Counted from the first letter of the stretch, positions 7,963 to 26,728 are shown. The stretch: DNA of 64,000 nucleotides from Bradyrhizobium sp. 164 (GCF_023073715.1 NZ_JADPKA010000076.1:1-64000); one strand, 5' to 3'. Notes: generated from the sequence alone by a model not told the origin. Program-made: numbers and translations.

Positions 7963-8548
7963 ATCGATCCTTCTCTGCCCTAATTGGTCAAACGCTTGCG
8001 GCAGCGGCTTGGAACTGGTGCGAATTTTGCTCTTGGCAAGCCGGCTCCGAGCGGTTAAAGAACCGCTTCCGGACGTGCCGGCCTCGGCTGGCGCGTTCGT
8101 GCTCGCATTCCGAAAACCCGACACGACAGGAGATCATTCCTTTCCAGGACGTCCGTAAGGATTTTCCGGACAAGGAAAGAGAGCCCGTCATTTGGTGGAA
8201 TGCGGACAGAGGTCGGACGGTTCGCCGGCTGACCTTGTCCTGTCCAAGACTGCAGGCGTCCGCGGGGAATTTCGATTTCTCAACGGCTTAATCGCATGGC
8301 CTGCATAGACGGGTGAAGACCGGATTTCACTTCGCGCCCCAGCTTCAAAACTGGCTTCGCGAAACGGGGTCTGGTTCGGACCTCGACACGCCGTGGGCCT
8401 CATGGGCTCCCGGAGGGCAGGCTTTGAATTGTCGTCTTGCCCGGCGTGTCCGATGGGTTTGGCCCGGAGGTTCAGGTTTGGGCGGGACGATGGGTGCAAC
8501 CCGGCGGTCCCGCTTCTCGCGATGACCGCCAACCGGAGAGAGCTTGCT
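7963..8548 (+). other. Gene-free rplJ upstream region and long mRNA leader
   Basis: I see no credible gene in these 586 bp. It contains a promoter candidate at 8032-8060, which would give an untranslated leader of nearly 500 nt before rplJ. It also has a bulged hairpin (8204-8214 with 8231-8240). L10 leaders in other bacteria bind the L10(L12)4 complex and repress rplJL; a comparable role is plausible, but I cannot fold or align it here. Confidence 0.45.
8032..8060 (+). promoter_or_regulatory. Candidate promoter of rplJL-rpoBC
   Basis: CTTGGC (8032-8037), one base off the alphaproteobacterial CTTGAC -35, then 17 nt, then TTAAAG (8055-8060) as a modest -10. It is the best visual match between the dehydrogenase and rplJ. 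Confidence 0.35.
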
Positions 8549-9067
8549 GTGGAACGAGCGGCAAAAAAGGAAGCGGTCGAACAGCTCAACGAGGTCTTCA
8601 AGACCACGAGCGTCGCGATCGTTGCTCAATATTCCGGCCTCACCGTTGCCCAGATGCAGAAGCTGCGCACGCAGATGAAGCAGGCTGGCGCCTCGGTGAA
8701 GGTCTCGAAGAACCGTCTCGCCAAAATTGCTCTTGAAGGCACTGACGTCGTTGCCATCGGCCCCATGCTGAAGGGGCCGACCGTGATCGCGACTTCCAAC
8801 GATCCGGTAGCGGCGCCAAAGGTCGCCATCGAATTCGCCAAGGCGAACGAAAAGTTCGTCATCGTCGGCGGCTCGATGGGCAAGACCGTCCTGAATGTCG
8901 ACGGGGTGAAGGCGCTTGCCTCGCTGCCGTCGCTTGACGAACTGCGCGGCAAGATCGTCGGCCTCATCGTGGCCCCGGCGACCAAGCTCGCTCAGCTCGC
9001 CAACGCGCCCGCGGGCAAGCTCGCGCGCGTCATCCAGGCTCATGCCTCAAAGGGCGAAGCGGCCTGA
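8549..9067 (+). CDS. rplJ: Large ribosomal subunit protein uL10
   Basis: A 172-residue L10 starting at GTG 8549 (VERAAKKEAVEQLNEVF). The GGAGAG site eight bases upstream and the family N-terminus support this start over the in-frame ATG at 8522. The globular rRNA-binding domain contains the SVKVSKNRLAKIA region, and the C-terminal helix (LARVIQAHA) anchors L12 dimers. It links the L7/L12 stalk to the ribosome. rplL follows 54 nt later. Confidence 0.95.
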   Translation: MERAAKKEAVEQLNEVFKTTSVAIVAQYSGLTVAQMQKLRTQMKQAGASVKVSKNRLAKIALEGTDVVAIGPMLKGPTVIATSNDPVAAPKVAIEFAKANEKFVIVGGSMGKTVLNVDGVKALASLPSLDELRGKIVGLIVAPATKLAQLANAPAGKLARVIQAHASKGEAA

Positions 9068-9121
9068 CACCCTTCGCAAAACTCAAACCCGAACCAGACT
9101 TACACGTAAGGAAACTGAACA

Positions 9122-9499
9122 ATGGCTGACTTGCAGAAGATCGTTGACGACCTCTCGAGCCTCACCGTGCTCGAAGCTGCCGAACTCGCGAAGCTCCTCG
9201 AAGAGAAGTGGGGTGTTTCGGCTGCCGCGGCTGTCGCCGTGGCCGGCCCGGCCGCTGGCGGCGCCGCTGCCGCTCCGGCGGAAGAGAAGACCGAGTTCAC
9301 GGTCGTTCTCGCCAGCGCTGGCGACAAGAAGATCGAGGTCATCAAGGAAGTCCGCGCCATCACCGGTCTCGGCCTGAAGGAAGCAAAGGACCTCGTCGAG
9401 GGTGCTCCCAAGCCGCTGAAGGAAGGCGTGAACAAGGAAGAAGCCGAGAAGATCAAGGCGCAGATCGAGAAGGCTGGCGCCAAGGTCGAGCTCAAGTAA
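9122..9499 (+). CDS. rplL: Large ribosomal subunit protein bL12
   Basis: A 125-residue L7/L12 with an N-terminal dimerisation domain (LQKIVDDLSSLTVLEAAELA), an Ala/Gly/Pro hinge (about residues 38-55), and a C-terminal factor-binding domain with GLGLKEAKDLVE. It recruits and activates EF-Tu and EF-G on the ribosome. The AAGGAAACTGAACA before the ATG gives a ribosome site. It is followed by a 482-bp space before rpoB. Confidence 0.98.
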   Translation: MADLQKIVDDLSSLTVLEAAELAKLLEEKWGVSAAAAVAVAGPAAGGAAAAPAEEKTEFTVVLASAGDKKIEVIKEVRAITGLGLKEAKDLVEGAPKPLKEGVNKEEAEKIKAQIEKAGAKVELK

Positions 9500-9636
9500 G
9501 CGCAGCTTGCTGGTGAGGTCCCGGGCGAGCATCAGCGCGACCCGGGGTCTTGGTCCGCTCCTCATCGAAGGGGTGAGCCGGATGCAAAAGGCGTGCGACG
9601 GAACGTCCCGACGCAGGCCGAACACGAAAAAGTGTG

Positions 9637-9665
9637 GGGATTTGAGGGTTTACCCCTCGAATCTC
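9637..9665 (+). other. Hairpin in the rplL-rpoB spacer
   Basis: A largely paired stem of about 12 bp built around GAGGG/CCCTC (9644-9648 with 9654-9658) and extended outward through AT pairs. There is no T-run after it, so it is more likely an RNA-processing or stability element than a terminator. Confidence 0.45.
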
Positions 9666-9792
9666 CACTATTGTCGCCCCATATCGGGTCGGCAGCACGA
9701 AAGCGCGGTGGGCAGGGATGCCGGATTTCCCTGTAAGCCGTTGGGAGAGCAGGCTATTTCGGGCTTTTGCAGTCCGTGAAGACAATCGTTGT

Positions 9793-9833
9793 GACGGGCG
9801 GGCGCGCTTCTGCGCCCCGCGCGTCGTTTTGCG
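9793..9833 (+). terminator. Attenuator-like hairpin upstream of rpoB
   Basis: A GC-rich stem (9793-9805 with 9812-9825) with one mismatch and one bulged base, followed by GTTTTGCGTTTT. The imperfect stem and interrupted T-run suggest partial termination, fitting reduced read-through from rplJL into rpoBC. Confidence 0.45.
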
Positions 9834-9981
9834 TTTTGAAGGTCTGAAGAACAGATTCAGGACATTCCCGCCTGAACTGAGCTTTTGGCCCCCAAGACGG
9901 GTTCGAAAAATTCAACCCGGGAGCGGCGGCAGCCGCGTTCCGGACGGCGCGCCCAAGCGGGCGACGAAATGAGAGGCCACG

Positions 9982-14100
<4,119 letters not shown>

Positions 14101-14112
14101 TTCGACCTGTCG

Positions 14113-14171
14113 TGCCCGGCCTTCGCGGCCGGGCATTGGCGCCCCGCCTGAGGCCTTGAGGGCAGGGCGCC
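14113..14171 (+). other. Two stable hairpins between rpoB and rpoC
   Basis: The 128-bp spacer contains a 9-bp stem (14113-14121 with 14127-14135) with loop TTCGC, followed by an 11-bp stem (14138-14148 with 14161-14171) with one mismatch. Neither has a T-run, so they are unlikely terminators and could affect mRNA processing or the ratio of beta to beta-prime. Confidence 0.5.
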
Positions 14172-14228
14172 CCGCTAAGTGATTTTCGAATTTGCGGCCG
14201 GAGGCGACCGGCACGCGAGGAGAAGACG

Positions 14229-18425
<4,197 letters not shown>

Positions 18426-18456
18426 TGCTTCATCCGTAGGAATACCGAGGACAATG

Positions 18457-18484
18457 AAAAGGCCGGCTTTTGCCGGCCTTTTTG
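18457..18484 (+). terminator. Strong intrinsic terminator after rpoC
   Basis: An AAAAGGCCGGC stem pairs with GCCGGCCTTTT (18457-18467 with 18472-18482) around a TTTT loop, with the T-run continuing to 18483. It ends the rplJL-rpoBC transcript. Confidence 0.9.
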
Positions 18485-18617
18485 CTGCTTTCCATGTTTA
18501 TTGCGATGCGGGATCAGCTCTTGTTCATCTTTCCTTCAGCCGCAAAAGCGCTTCTGCTAGGAGAGCTTAGGCCGGTGGTCCCGTGTCGGGGGCAGGGCCG
18601 GAGACCACGGAACTCAC

Positions 18618-20678
18618 ATGCTTGATCTTGCAATCGTAGGCGGCGGCCCCGGCGGGCTGATGAGCGCTTGGTATCTGAAGCGCAAGCTCGGCGACCTCTG
18701 CCGCGTCACCATCTTCGAGGCATCCGATCGGCTCGGCGGCAAGATCGTCACGCGCAAATTCGATTCTGCGCCCGCGATGTACGAGGCCGGCGTGGCCGAG
18801 ATCTACGACTACTCGATGACCGGCCCCGATCCGCTGCGCGAACTGATCCAGCATTTCGGGCTTCAGACCATTCCGATGGATGCCGAGCAGGTCCAGTTCG
18901 GCGGCGAGCTCCTCAACGACGTCGCGGGCATGCGCCGCAAATATGGCGCCAAGACCGCGGCCGCGATCGAGGCATTCCGCAAGCGCTGTACCGAGGTGAT
19001 GTCGCCGATCGAATATTACGAGGGCGTCGGCGCGCACGACAACGAGAACCCCTGGGCCTACAAGACCGCCGAGCAGGTCCTCGACGAGGAGGTCGAGGAC
19101 GAGACGGCAAAGCGCTTCTTCAAGGTCATGGCGCGCTCGGACATTGCGACCGAGAGCCACAACACCAACGGCCTCAATGCGCTCAAGAACTATCTGATGG
19201 ACGTCGACGGCTATATCGGCCTCTATTCCATCCAGAACGGCAACGAGCAACTGATCGAGTGCCTCCAGTCGGAAGTCAATGCCGACATCCAACTCAACCA
19301 CCGGGTGCTCACCGTCGGCAAGGCGCCGACCGGTCGCTACCAGCTCAAGATGATGAACGGCAGGGGGCCCGAGACGCGCGATTTCGATCTCGTGCTGATG
19401 TGCCTGCCGCATTCCTGGCTCGCCACCGTCGGCTGGGAAGGCGAGCAGCTGCGCAAGTCGATGGTCAAGCACGTCTCATACTTCGACCGCCCCGCGCATT
19501 ACCTGCGCGTCTCGATCCTGTTCGACGAGCCGTTCTGGGGCCAGAAGATTTCCGGCGCCTGGTTCATGTCGGAGGCCTTCGGCGGCTGCTGCGTCTACAA
19601 TGAGGGCGCGCGCCACGACGTCGGCAAGCATGGCGTCTTGAACTGGCTCATTGCCGGCTCTGACGCGCTGGCCTTTGCCAATCTGTCGGACCAGGAGCTG
19701 ATCGACGCGGCGCTGAAATCGCTGCCGGCATTCCTCGGCAACGCGCGTTCGCATTTTATGGAAGGCAAGATCCACCGCTGGCTGTCGTCGGTGAACGCGC
19801 TGCCGGGCGGTCTGCCGGTGCGCGACGTGATGACCAATCACCGGCCCGAGCCGAAGGAGCATCCCGGTATCGTCGTGGTCGGCGACTATCTGTTCGACTC
19901 GACGTTGAACGGTCTGCTCGACTCCTCGGATGCGGCGACCGACATCATCCTGACGGAGATGATGCGGCTGCGCCGCGAGCGCGCGCAGGAGGACAAGCCG
20001 CGCTCCGACAAGATCGACCGCAATTATTTCGAGAACTATCGCGGCCTCGGTCCCTATCACGAGGCGTGGCGCCACTTCACCGATCCCGATTATCTCACCA
20101 AGCTGGTCGGCATCGTCTGGGGCGAGCCGAGGGGCGCCAAGCTGCTGGTCGCGGGCTCCGCCAGCGGCGAACTGGTCGGTGCACTGCGCGATCGCGGCAT
20201 CGATGCATGGGGAATCGAGAACAACCGCGCCATTCATGCCAAGACGCCGAAGGCACTGAAGAAGTTCAACAAGCTCGGCTCGATCACAGACATGCCGTTC
20301 AAGGACGGTGCGTTCGACTTCGTGTTCGAGACCAGCCTCTGCCACGTTTCCCCGAAACAGGTGGCCCGCGCGATCCGCGAGCTGAATCGTGTGGTCAAGA
20401 CCGGCGTCGTGTTCGGCTCGATCACCTCGGACATGGCGCCGGCACTGATCGACCGCTACGACCTGCTGCGCGGGGTCAAGAAGCTCGGCACCTGGTGGGA
20501 ATGGTCCGAACTGTTCTTCGGCAACGGCTTCGATCTGTCGATGCACCGCAAGGACTGCACCGATGCGCTCTGGGAGGCCACGCTCGCCGCCAACAAGGGG
20601 CCGGGCCAGTGGTATGCCGACGCTGACAGCTTGCGCTATTCCTTCTTCGACAAGGTCGAGGACGAGGACGACGACTAG
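18618..20678 (+). CDS. FAD-dependent oxidoreductase fused to a methyltransferase-like domain
   Basis: A 686-residue two-domain protein. Residues 1 to about 450 form an amine-oxidase/protoporphyrinogen-oxidase-like flavoprotein. The dinucleotide motif VGGGPGGL (7-14) is followed by a FEASDRLGGKI segment, and a second FAD motif GDYLFDSTLNGLLDS begins at about residue 421. From about residue 505 a class I methyltransferase-like Rossmann domain follows: LLVAGSASGELVGAL in the motif I position, GIEN for the acidic ribose contact, then DMPFKDGAFDFVFE as motif III/IV. The glycine pattern of motif I is unusual, so SAM binding is likely but not certain. The C-terminus is acidic (VEDEDDD). No signal peptide is seen. 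A type-1 ABC exporter follows 132 bp downstream on the same strand. I do not recognise a characterised homologue; a role in tailoring a lipid, pigment or secondary metabolite is a guess. Confidence 0.75.
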   Translation: MLDLAIVGGGPGGLMSAWYLKRKLGDLCRVTIFEASDRLGGKIVTRKFDSAPAMYEAGVAEIYDYSMTGPDPLRELIQHFGLQTIPMDAEQVQFGGELLNDVAGMRRKYGAKTAAAIEAFRKRCTEVMSPIEYYEGVGAHDNENPWAYKTAEQVLDEEVEDETAKRFFKVMARSDIATESHNTNGLNALKNYLMDVDGYIGLYSIQNGNEQLIECLQSEVNADIQLNHRVLTVGKAPTGRYQLKMMNGRGPETRDFDLVLMCLPHSWLATVGWEGEQLRKSMVKHVSYFDRPAHYLRVSILFDEPFWGQKISGAWFMSEAFGGCCVYNEGARHDVGKHGVLNWLIAGSDALAFANLSDQELIDAALKSLPAFLGNARSHFMEGKIHRWLSSVNALPGGLPVRDVMTNHRPEPKEHPGIVVVGDYLFDSTLNGLLDSSDAATDIILTEMMRLRRERAQEDKPRSDKIDRNYFENYRGLGPYHEAWRHFTDPDYLTKLVGIVWGEPRGAKLLVAGSASGELVGALRDRGIDAWGIENNRAIHAKTPKALKKFNKLGSITDMPFKDGAFDFVFETSLCHVSPKQVARAIRELNRVVKTGVVFGSITSDMAPALIDRYDLLRGVKKLGTWWEWSELFFGNGFDLSMHRKDCTDALWEATLAANKGPGQWYADADSLRYSFFDKVEDEDDD

Positions 20679-20810
20679 CAAGCCGCGGCCCCCCCGAATT
20701 TGCCAATTGTTTGCCGAATTCATCTTGATCGCATAGAATCGGTGCAATAGCGGTTGCCGCTATTCCTGCTTTCTCTGCGGTCATGCCGGCCGTCAGCATC
20801 GGTTGGTTTC

Positions 20811-22835
20811 ATGGCGTCCAAGCCCCTCTCGCCCGACAAACAGAAGCCCGCCGTGGAAGAGGCGGCCGAGCGCGACGACAGGCTCGCCTCCAGCGCCAAG
20901 CCGGACCTCGAGGACCATGAGGATGACGAAGGCAAGGGGAAGCATGAGCTGGAGCTCGATGAGGACGATGAGGACGAGGATCTCGTCGTCTTTACTGCGC
21001 GCGAGGCTGCCGGTGCGCTCGCCACCATTGTCGGGTTCGTCAGGCCCTATCTGACCAACTACAAGCGGATGCTGTCATTCGTGGCGTTCGGCGTCTTGGT
21101 CGAGACCCTGTTCAACGTCATCATGCCGCTCAGCCTGAAGTACCTCATCGACGACGCGCTCGGCGAGGAGGACTTCCAGGCCCTCTACAAGATCCTCGGC
21201 GTGCTCGCGGTCGCCGGCATCTTCACCTCGATCGTCGCGGTCTGGTACGAGCGCTGGGACGCGCGGCTCGCTGCCTGCATCATTTCCGACGTGCGCAAAC
21301 GCCTGTTCGAGCACGTCCAGGATCTGCCGGCGGCCTATTTCGGCCGCACCCGGCGCGGCGAGATCCTGTCGCGCTTTTCCGTCGATCTCTCGGCCTTCGA
21401 AGGTTCGGTCAAGACCTTTGCCAATAGCGCAGCGCTGCCGTTCCTGGAGCTGATCGCCGGCATCATCCTGATGGTGTTCCTGAACTGGCAGCTCGCGGCG
21501 GTCGCGCTGCTGGTGTTCCCGATCACGCTGATCGGTCCGCGCATCCTCACTCCGAAGGCAGTGCAGGCCAATTACGAGCAGAAGCTCAACGAGAGTGCGC
21601 TGCTCGGCATGGTGCAGGAGAACGTGGCGGCCCAGGCCGTGATCAAGGCGTTCAGCCTGCAGCGCAAGATGTTCGGCTTCTTCACCTTCCGCAACGACGA
21701 GACGCGCAACAAGATCGCCTCCGCCGCGTTCCTGTCGACCATGGTGGAGCGGACGGTCACCATCTCGGTGCTGCTCCTGCACCTGGTCGTGCTCGCGATC
21801 GGCGCATATCTGGCGACCAAGGGCCAGATCACCATCGGCACCTTCGTCACCTTCGAGAGCGCGTTCTGGGAGGTCTCCTACAACATCGCCCATGTGATGC
21901 ATTTCATTCCGGTGTCGATCTCCTCGGCCGCCGCGATCCGGCACATCCAGGAATTGCTGGACGAACCGACGCGCGGCGCCGATCGCCCTGGCGCGCCCGA
22001 CCTGCCACGCATCACCCACGACATCACCTTCGACCGTGTGACGTTCCAATACGAAGGCAGCCAGACGCCGGTGCTGGACAATCTCAGCCTTAAGCTCAAT
22101 GCCGGCAAGCGCATTGCCATCGTCGGTCCCTCCGGCTCCGGCAAGAGCACGCTGCTCAATCTGATCCTGCGGCTCTACGTGCCCGACGAAGGCCGCCTCA
22201 CCATCGACGGCGTCGACGTCCGCAAGGTGACGCTGGATTCGCTGCGCCGGAGCATGGCGGTAGTGTTTCAGGAGAACATGCTGTTCAACATGTCGATCCG
22301 CGAGAACATCCGGCTCGGCAAGGAGGGTGCGACCGATGAAGAGGTGGAGGAGGCGGCCAAAAAGGCCGAGATCCACCGCTACATCATGGGCCTGCCGCAG
22401 CGATACGACACCCCGGTGGGCGAGCGCGGCGATACGCTTTCGGGCGGCCAGCGCCAGCGCATCGCGATCGCGCGCGCGATCATCCGCAATCCGTCGGTGC
22501 TGCTGCTGGACGAAGCCACCTCGGCGCTCGACCAGACCACGGAAGCCGCGATCAACCGCACGCTGCTGAAGGTCGCCAAGGGCCGCACCATGATCTGGTC
22601 GACCCACCGCCTGACCTCGGTGGTCGAGATGGACGAGATCATCGTGATATCAGGGGGCAAGGCGATTGAGCGCGGCTCCCATGCCGAGCTGCTCGCCAGC
22701 AACGGCACCTATCGCAAGCTGTGGAACGATCAGGTCCACCAGCCCCATGGCGCGGTGGCTCACGCCGACGGCGACAGCGACGATGTTGACGAGGATGAAG
22801 ACCTCGATGATGATGAGGACGACGAGGAGGAGTGA
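20811..22835 (+). CDS. ABC transporter, fused permease and ATP-binding (type 1 exporter)
   Basis: A 674-residue half-transporter. An acidic hydrophilic N-terminal extension (about 1-65, rich in Asp/Glu) precedes a six-helix ABC exporter membrane domain (about 75-370) and a nucleotide-binding domain. Walker A GPSGSGKST is at about 438-446, the signature LSGGQRQ at about 543, Walker B LLLDEATSALD at about 563, and the switch His in STHRL. The C-terminus is a run of Asp/Glu. It should work as a homodimer exporting a lipid, glycan or peptide. I used the ATG at 20811; the frame extends 57 nt upstream without a good ribosome site. It is probably co-transcribed with the fusion oxidoreductase. The acidic tails are not part of the canonical exporter. 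Confidence 0.9.
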   Translation: MASKPLSPDKQKPAVEEAAERDDRLASSAKPDLEDHEDDEGKGKHELELDEDDEDEDLVVFTAREAAGALATIVGFVRPYLTNYKRMLSFVAFGVLVETLFNVIMPLSLKYLIDDALGEEDFQALYKILGVLAVAGIFTSIVAVWYERWDARLAACIISDVRKRLFEHVQDLPAAYFGRTRRGEILSRFSVDLSAFEGSVKTFANSAALPFLELIAGIILMVFLNWQLAAVALLVFPITLIGPRILTPKAVQANYEQKLNESALLGMVQENVAAQAVIKAFSLQRKMFGFFTFRNDETRNKIASAAFLSTMVERTVTISVLLLHLVVLAIGAYLATKGQITIGTFVTFESAFWEVSYNIAHVMHFIPVSISSAAAIRHIQELLDEPTRGADRPGAPDLPRITHDITFDRVTFQYEGSQTPVLDNLSLKLNAGKRIAIVGPSGSGKSTLLNLILRLYVPDEGRLTIDGVDVRKVTLDSLRRSMAVVFQENMLFNMSIRENIRLGKEGATDEEVEEAAKKAEIHRYIMGLPQRYDTPVGERGDTLSGGQRQRIAIARAIIRNPSVLLLDEATSALDQTTEAAINRTLLKVAKGRTMIWSTHRLTSVVEMDEIIVISGGKAIERGSHAELLASNGTYRKLWNDQVHQPHGAVAHADGDSDDVDEDEDLDDDEDDEEE

Positions 22836-23725
22836 CCGGGGTCGTTCGGCTGCAAAGCAATCGCCGTGCGCGATCCATGTCTCCTCGCCCAGAACGCGGA
22901 CCCCGGCACCGAGTCGCTGATTCCCTGATGCGTGGCGTTCGGCCGACGCGAAGCCGCAGATTTTCGGCCCTTGGATTGGGCGCGCCGGCCCATCGGGGAT
23001 CGACCAACGCTAGCCGAAAATCCAGGCGAGACTGGGCATCGTGGCGCGCCACGGAAGACTGGAAAGCCTGCCACGAGCCAGCGGATTGGGGTGTGGGCTG
23101 GAAAACACGCTCACTTTGGTAATAAAGCTACATTTAGTCCGGGTATAATTGTCTTCGGACCTAGCAAATCGAGCGCTTCATTCCCATGTGAGGCAGGGGC
23201 AGTGAGGTGGCCAAGAGGCTGTTTCTGCAGGCGCCTGAAGCGCTTTGTGACTGTCGTTTCACCTTGACTTGATCGATTCTCACTTATAGAAAGCGCCTCA
23301 CTTAACGACAGGCGGTGAGCATCGCCAGCGTCGGAACGGGCCACCCGTTTGATCCCTCAGGGGATCGCTAAGGCGGGCACCAACCTCGACGAATGCCGCT
23401 CAAACGCTGTCGATCATAGCTAGGCAATGCCAGTGCGATTTTAGTTCTCTTGAGCACGTTCTCATGAGATCGAACTCGGATGCATGACCTCAGTGCGCGG
23501 GCCACGGCATTGTGCTGACCGGTCCAATACTGCGGTCCTCTGTGGCGTCGAAGCGCTTTCCGCTCGGTGATGGAGCGGTTGGCGCAATTTCGCTTTGTGC
23601 GGATTGATCTGCGCAAGGCGGCTCCGTCGGGCCGGTAGCTCGAAAGAATTTGCGGTCCCGGCAACGGGCCGCGGCAAGACAGCGGACCCGAAAGGGGCCG
23701 CGGCAGAACAAAGGGTAAGGCCAGG
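22836..23725 (+). other. 890-bp gene-free region and leader upstream of rpsL
   Basis: No credible gene. Short open frames on both strands have no recognisable start context or family features. The right part holds a promoter candidate (23263-23290) followed by about 430 nt of leader with a short hairpin (GATCCC/GGGATC, 23351-23366) and two GGGCCGCGGCA copies shortly before rpsL. A lone TATAAT at 23144-23149 has no -35 partner. The left part (22836-23110) may be decayed coding or repeat sequence; I cannot tell. Confidence 0.5.
23263..23290 (+). promoter_or_regulatory. Candidate promoter of the str operon (rpsL-rpsG-fusA-tuf)
   Basis: CTTGAC (23263-23268) is a perfect alphaproteobacterial -35. 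After 16 nt comes TATAGA (23285-23290), a good -10. It is the clearest promoter-like site in the 890-bp gap before rpsL. Confidence 0.55.
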
Positions 23726-24097
23726 ATGCCGACGATCAACCAGCTGATCGCTCAACCGCGGGAAGTGCAGAAGTCGCGCAAGAAGGTGCCGGCGCTGCAG
23801 CAGTCGCCGCAAAAGCGTGGTGTTTGCACCCGCGTCTACACCACGACCCCGAAGAAGCCGAACTCGGCGCTTCGTAAGGTCGCCAAGGTGCGCCTGACCA
23901 ACGGCTTCGAGGTGATCGGCTACATCCCCGGCGAAGGTCATAACCTCCAGGAGCACTCGGTGGTCATGATCCGCGGCGGCCGCGTCAAGGACTTGCCCGG
24001 CGTGCGCTACCACATCCTCCGCGGCGTTCTGGATACCCAGGGCGTCAAGAACCGTAAGCAGCGTCGTTCGAAGTACGGCGCCAAGCGTCCGAAGTAA
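23726..24097 (+). CDS. rpsL: Small ribosomal subunit protein uS12
   Basis: A 123-residue S12. The decoding-centre segment TTPKKPNSALRKVAK and the GEGHNLQEHSVVMIRGGRVKDLPGVRYH loop are intact, and no streptomycin-resistance substitution is evident at the conserved lysines. It is the first gene of the str operon. An AAGGCCAGG stretch precedes the ATG. Confidence 0.98.
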   Translation: MPTINQLIAQPREVQKSRKKVPALQQSPQKRGVCTRVYTTTPKKPNSALRKVAKVRLTNGFEVIGYIPGEGHNLQEHSVVMIRGGRVKDLPGVRYHILRGVLDTQGVKNRKQRRSKYGAKRPK

Positions 24098-24112
24098 GCG
24101 GGAACCTCGTCC

Positions 24113-24583
24113 ATGTCTCGTCGCCATTCTGCTGAAAAGCGTGAAGTCCTTCCCGATCCGAAGTTCGGGAACATCATCGTCACGAAGTTCATGAACTCGG
24201 TGATGTATGCCGGCAAGAAGTCGGTCGCCGAGGGCATCGTCTACGGTGCGTTCGGTATCATCGAAACCAAGACCAAGCAGAACCCGCTCGGCGTGTTCGA
24301 GCAGGCGCTCGAGAACGTCATGCCGACGATCGAAGTGCGTTCCCGCCGCGTCGGCGGCGCGACCTACCAGGTTCCGGTCGAGGTTCGCTCGACCCGCCGG
24401 CAGGCTCTCGGCATTCGCTGGCTGATCGCGGCCGCGCGCGAGCGCAACGAGAAGACGATGACCGAGCGGCTCTCGGCGGAGCTTTTGGACGCATCGAACA
24501 ACCGGGGGAACGCCGTCAAGAAGCGCGAAGACGTGCACCGCATGGCGGAAGCCAACCGCGCCTTCTCGCACTATCGCTGGTAA
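24113..24583 (+). CDS. rpsG: Small ribosomal subunit protein uS7
   Basis: A 156-residue S7 with RRHSAEKREVLPDPKFGN at the N-terminus and HRMAEANRAFSHYRW at the C-terminus. It nucleates assembly of the 30S head on 16S rRNA and in E. coli represses the str operon. It lies 15 nt after rpsL and 32 nt before fusA. Confidence 0.98.
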   Translation: MSRRHSAEKREVLPDPKFGNIIVTKFMNSVMYAGKKSVAEGIVYGAFGIIETKTKQNPLGVFEQALENVMPTIEVRSRRVGGATYQVPVEVRSTRRQALGIRWLIAAARERNEKTMTERLSAELLDASNNRGNAVKKREDVHRMAEANRAFSHYRW

Positions 24584-24615
24584 CGGCGAAACCAACGGAC
24601 TCGCAAGGAACACCC

Positions 24616-26688
<2,073 letters not shown>

Positions 26689-26728
26689 TTGTCGTCGGTC
26701 TCAAGCTGACGATTGAACGGAGAGTCAA

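Larger units (their letters stand above)
9500..9981 (+). other. rplL-rpoB intergenic region with two hairpins
   Basis: No credible gene in 482 bp. Two RNA hairpins stand out, at 9637-9665 and 9793-9833, the second resembling a terminator. In E. coli the same space holds an attenuator and an RNase III site that lower rpoBC expression relative to rplJL; an equivalent role here is inference from position and structure. Confidence 0.5.

Noticed and set aside
23144..23149. Perfect TATAAT
   Set aside because: No -35 hexamer at 16-18 bp upstream; CTTGAC/TATAGA at 23263-23290 is a better promoter candidate.
22932..23267. Possible small gene in the gap before rpsL
   Set aside because: No ribosome site, no recognisable motif, composition like out-of-frame sequence; opposite-strand frames of similar length also exist.
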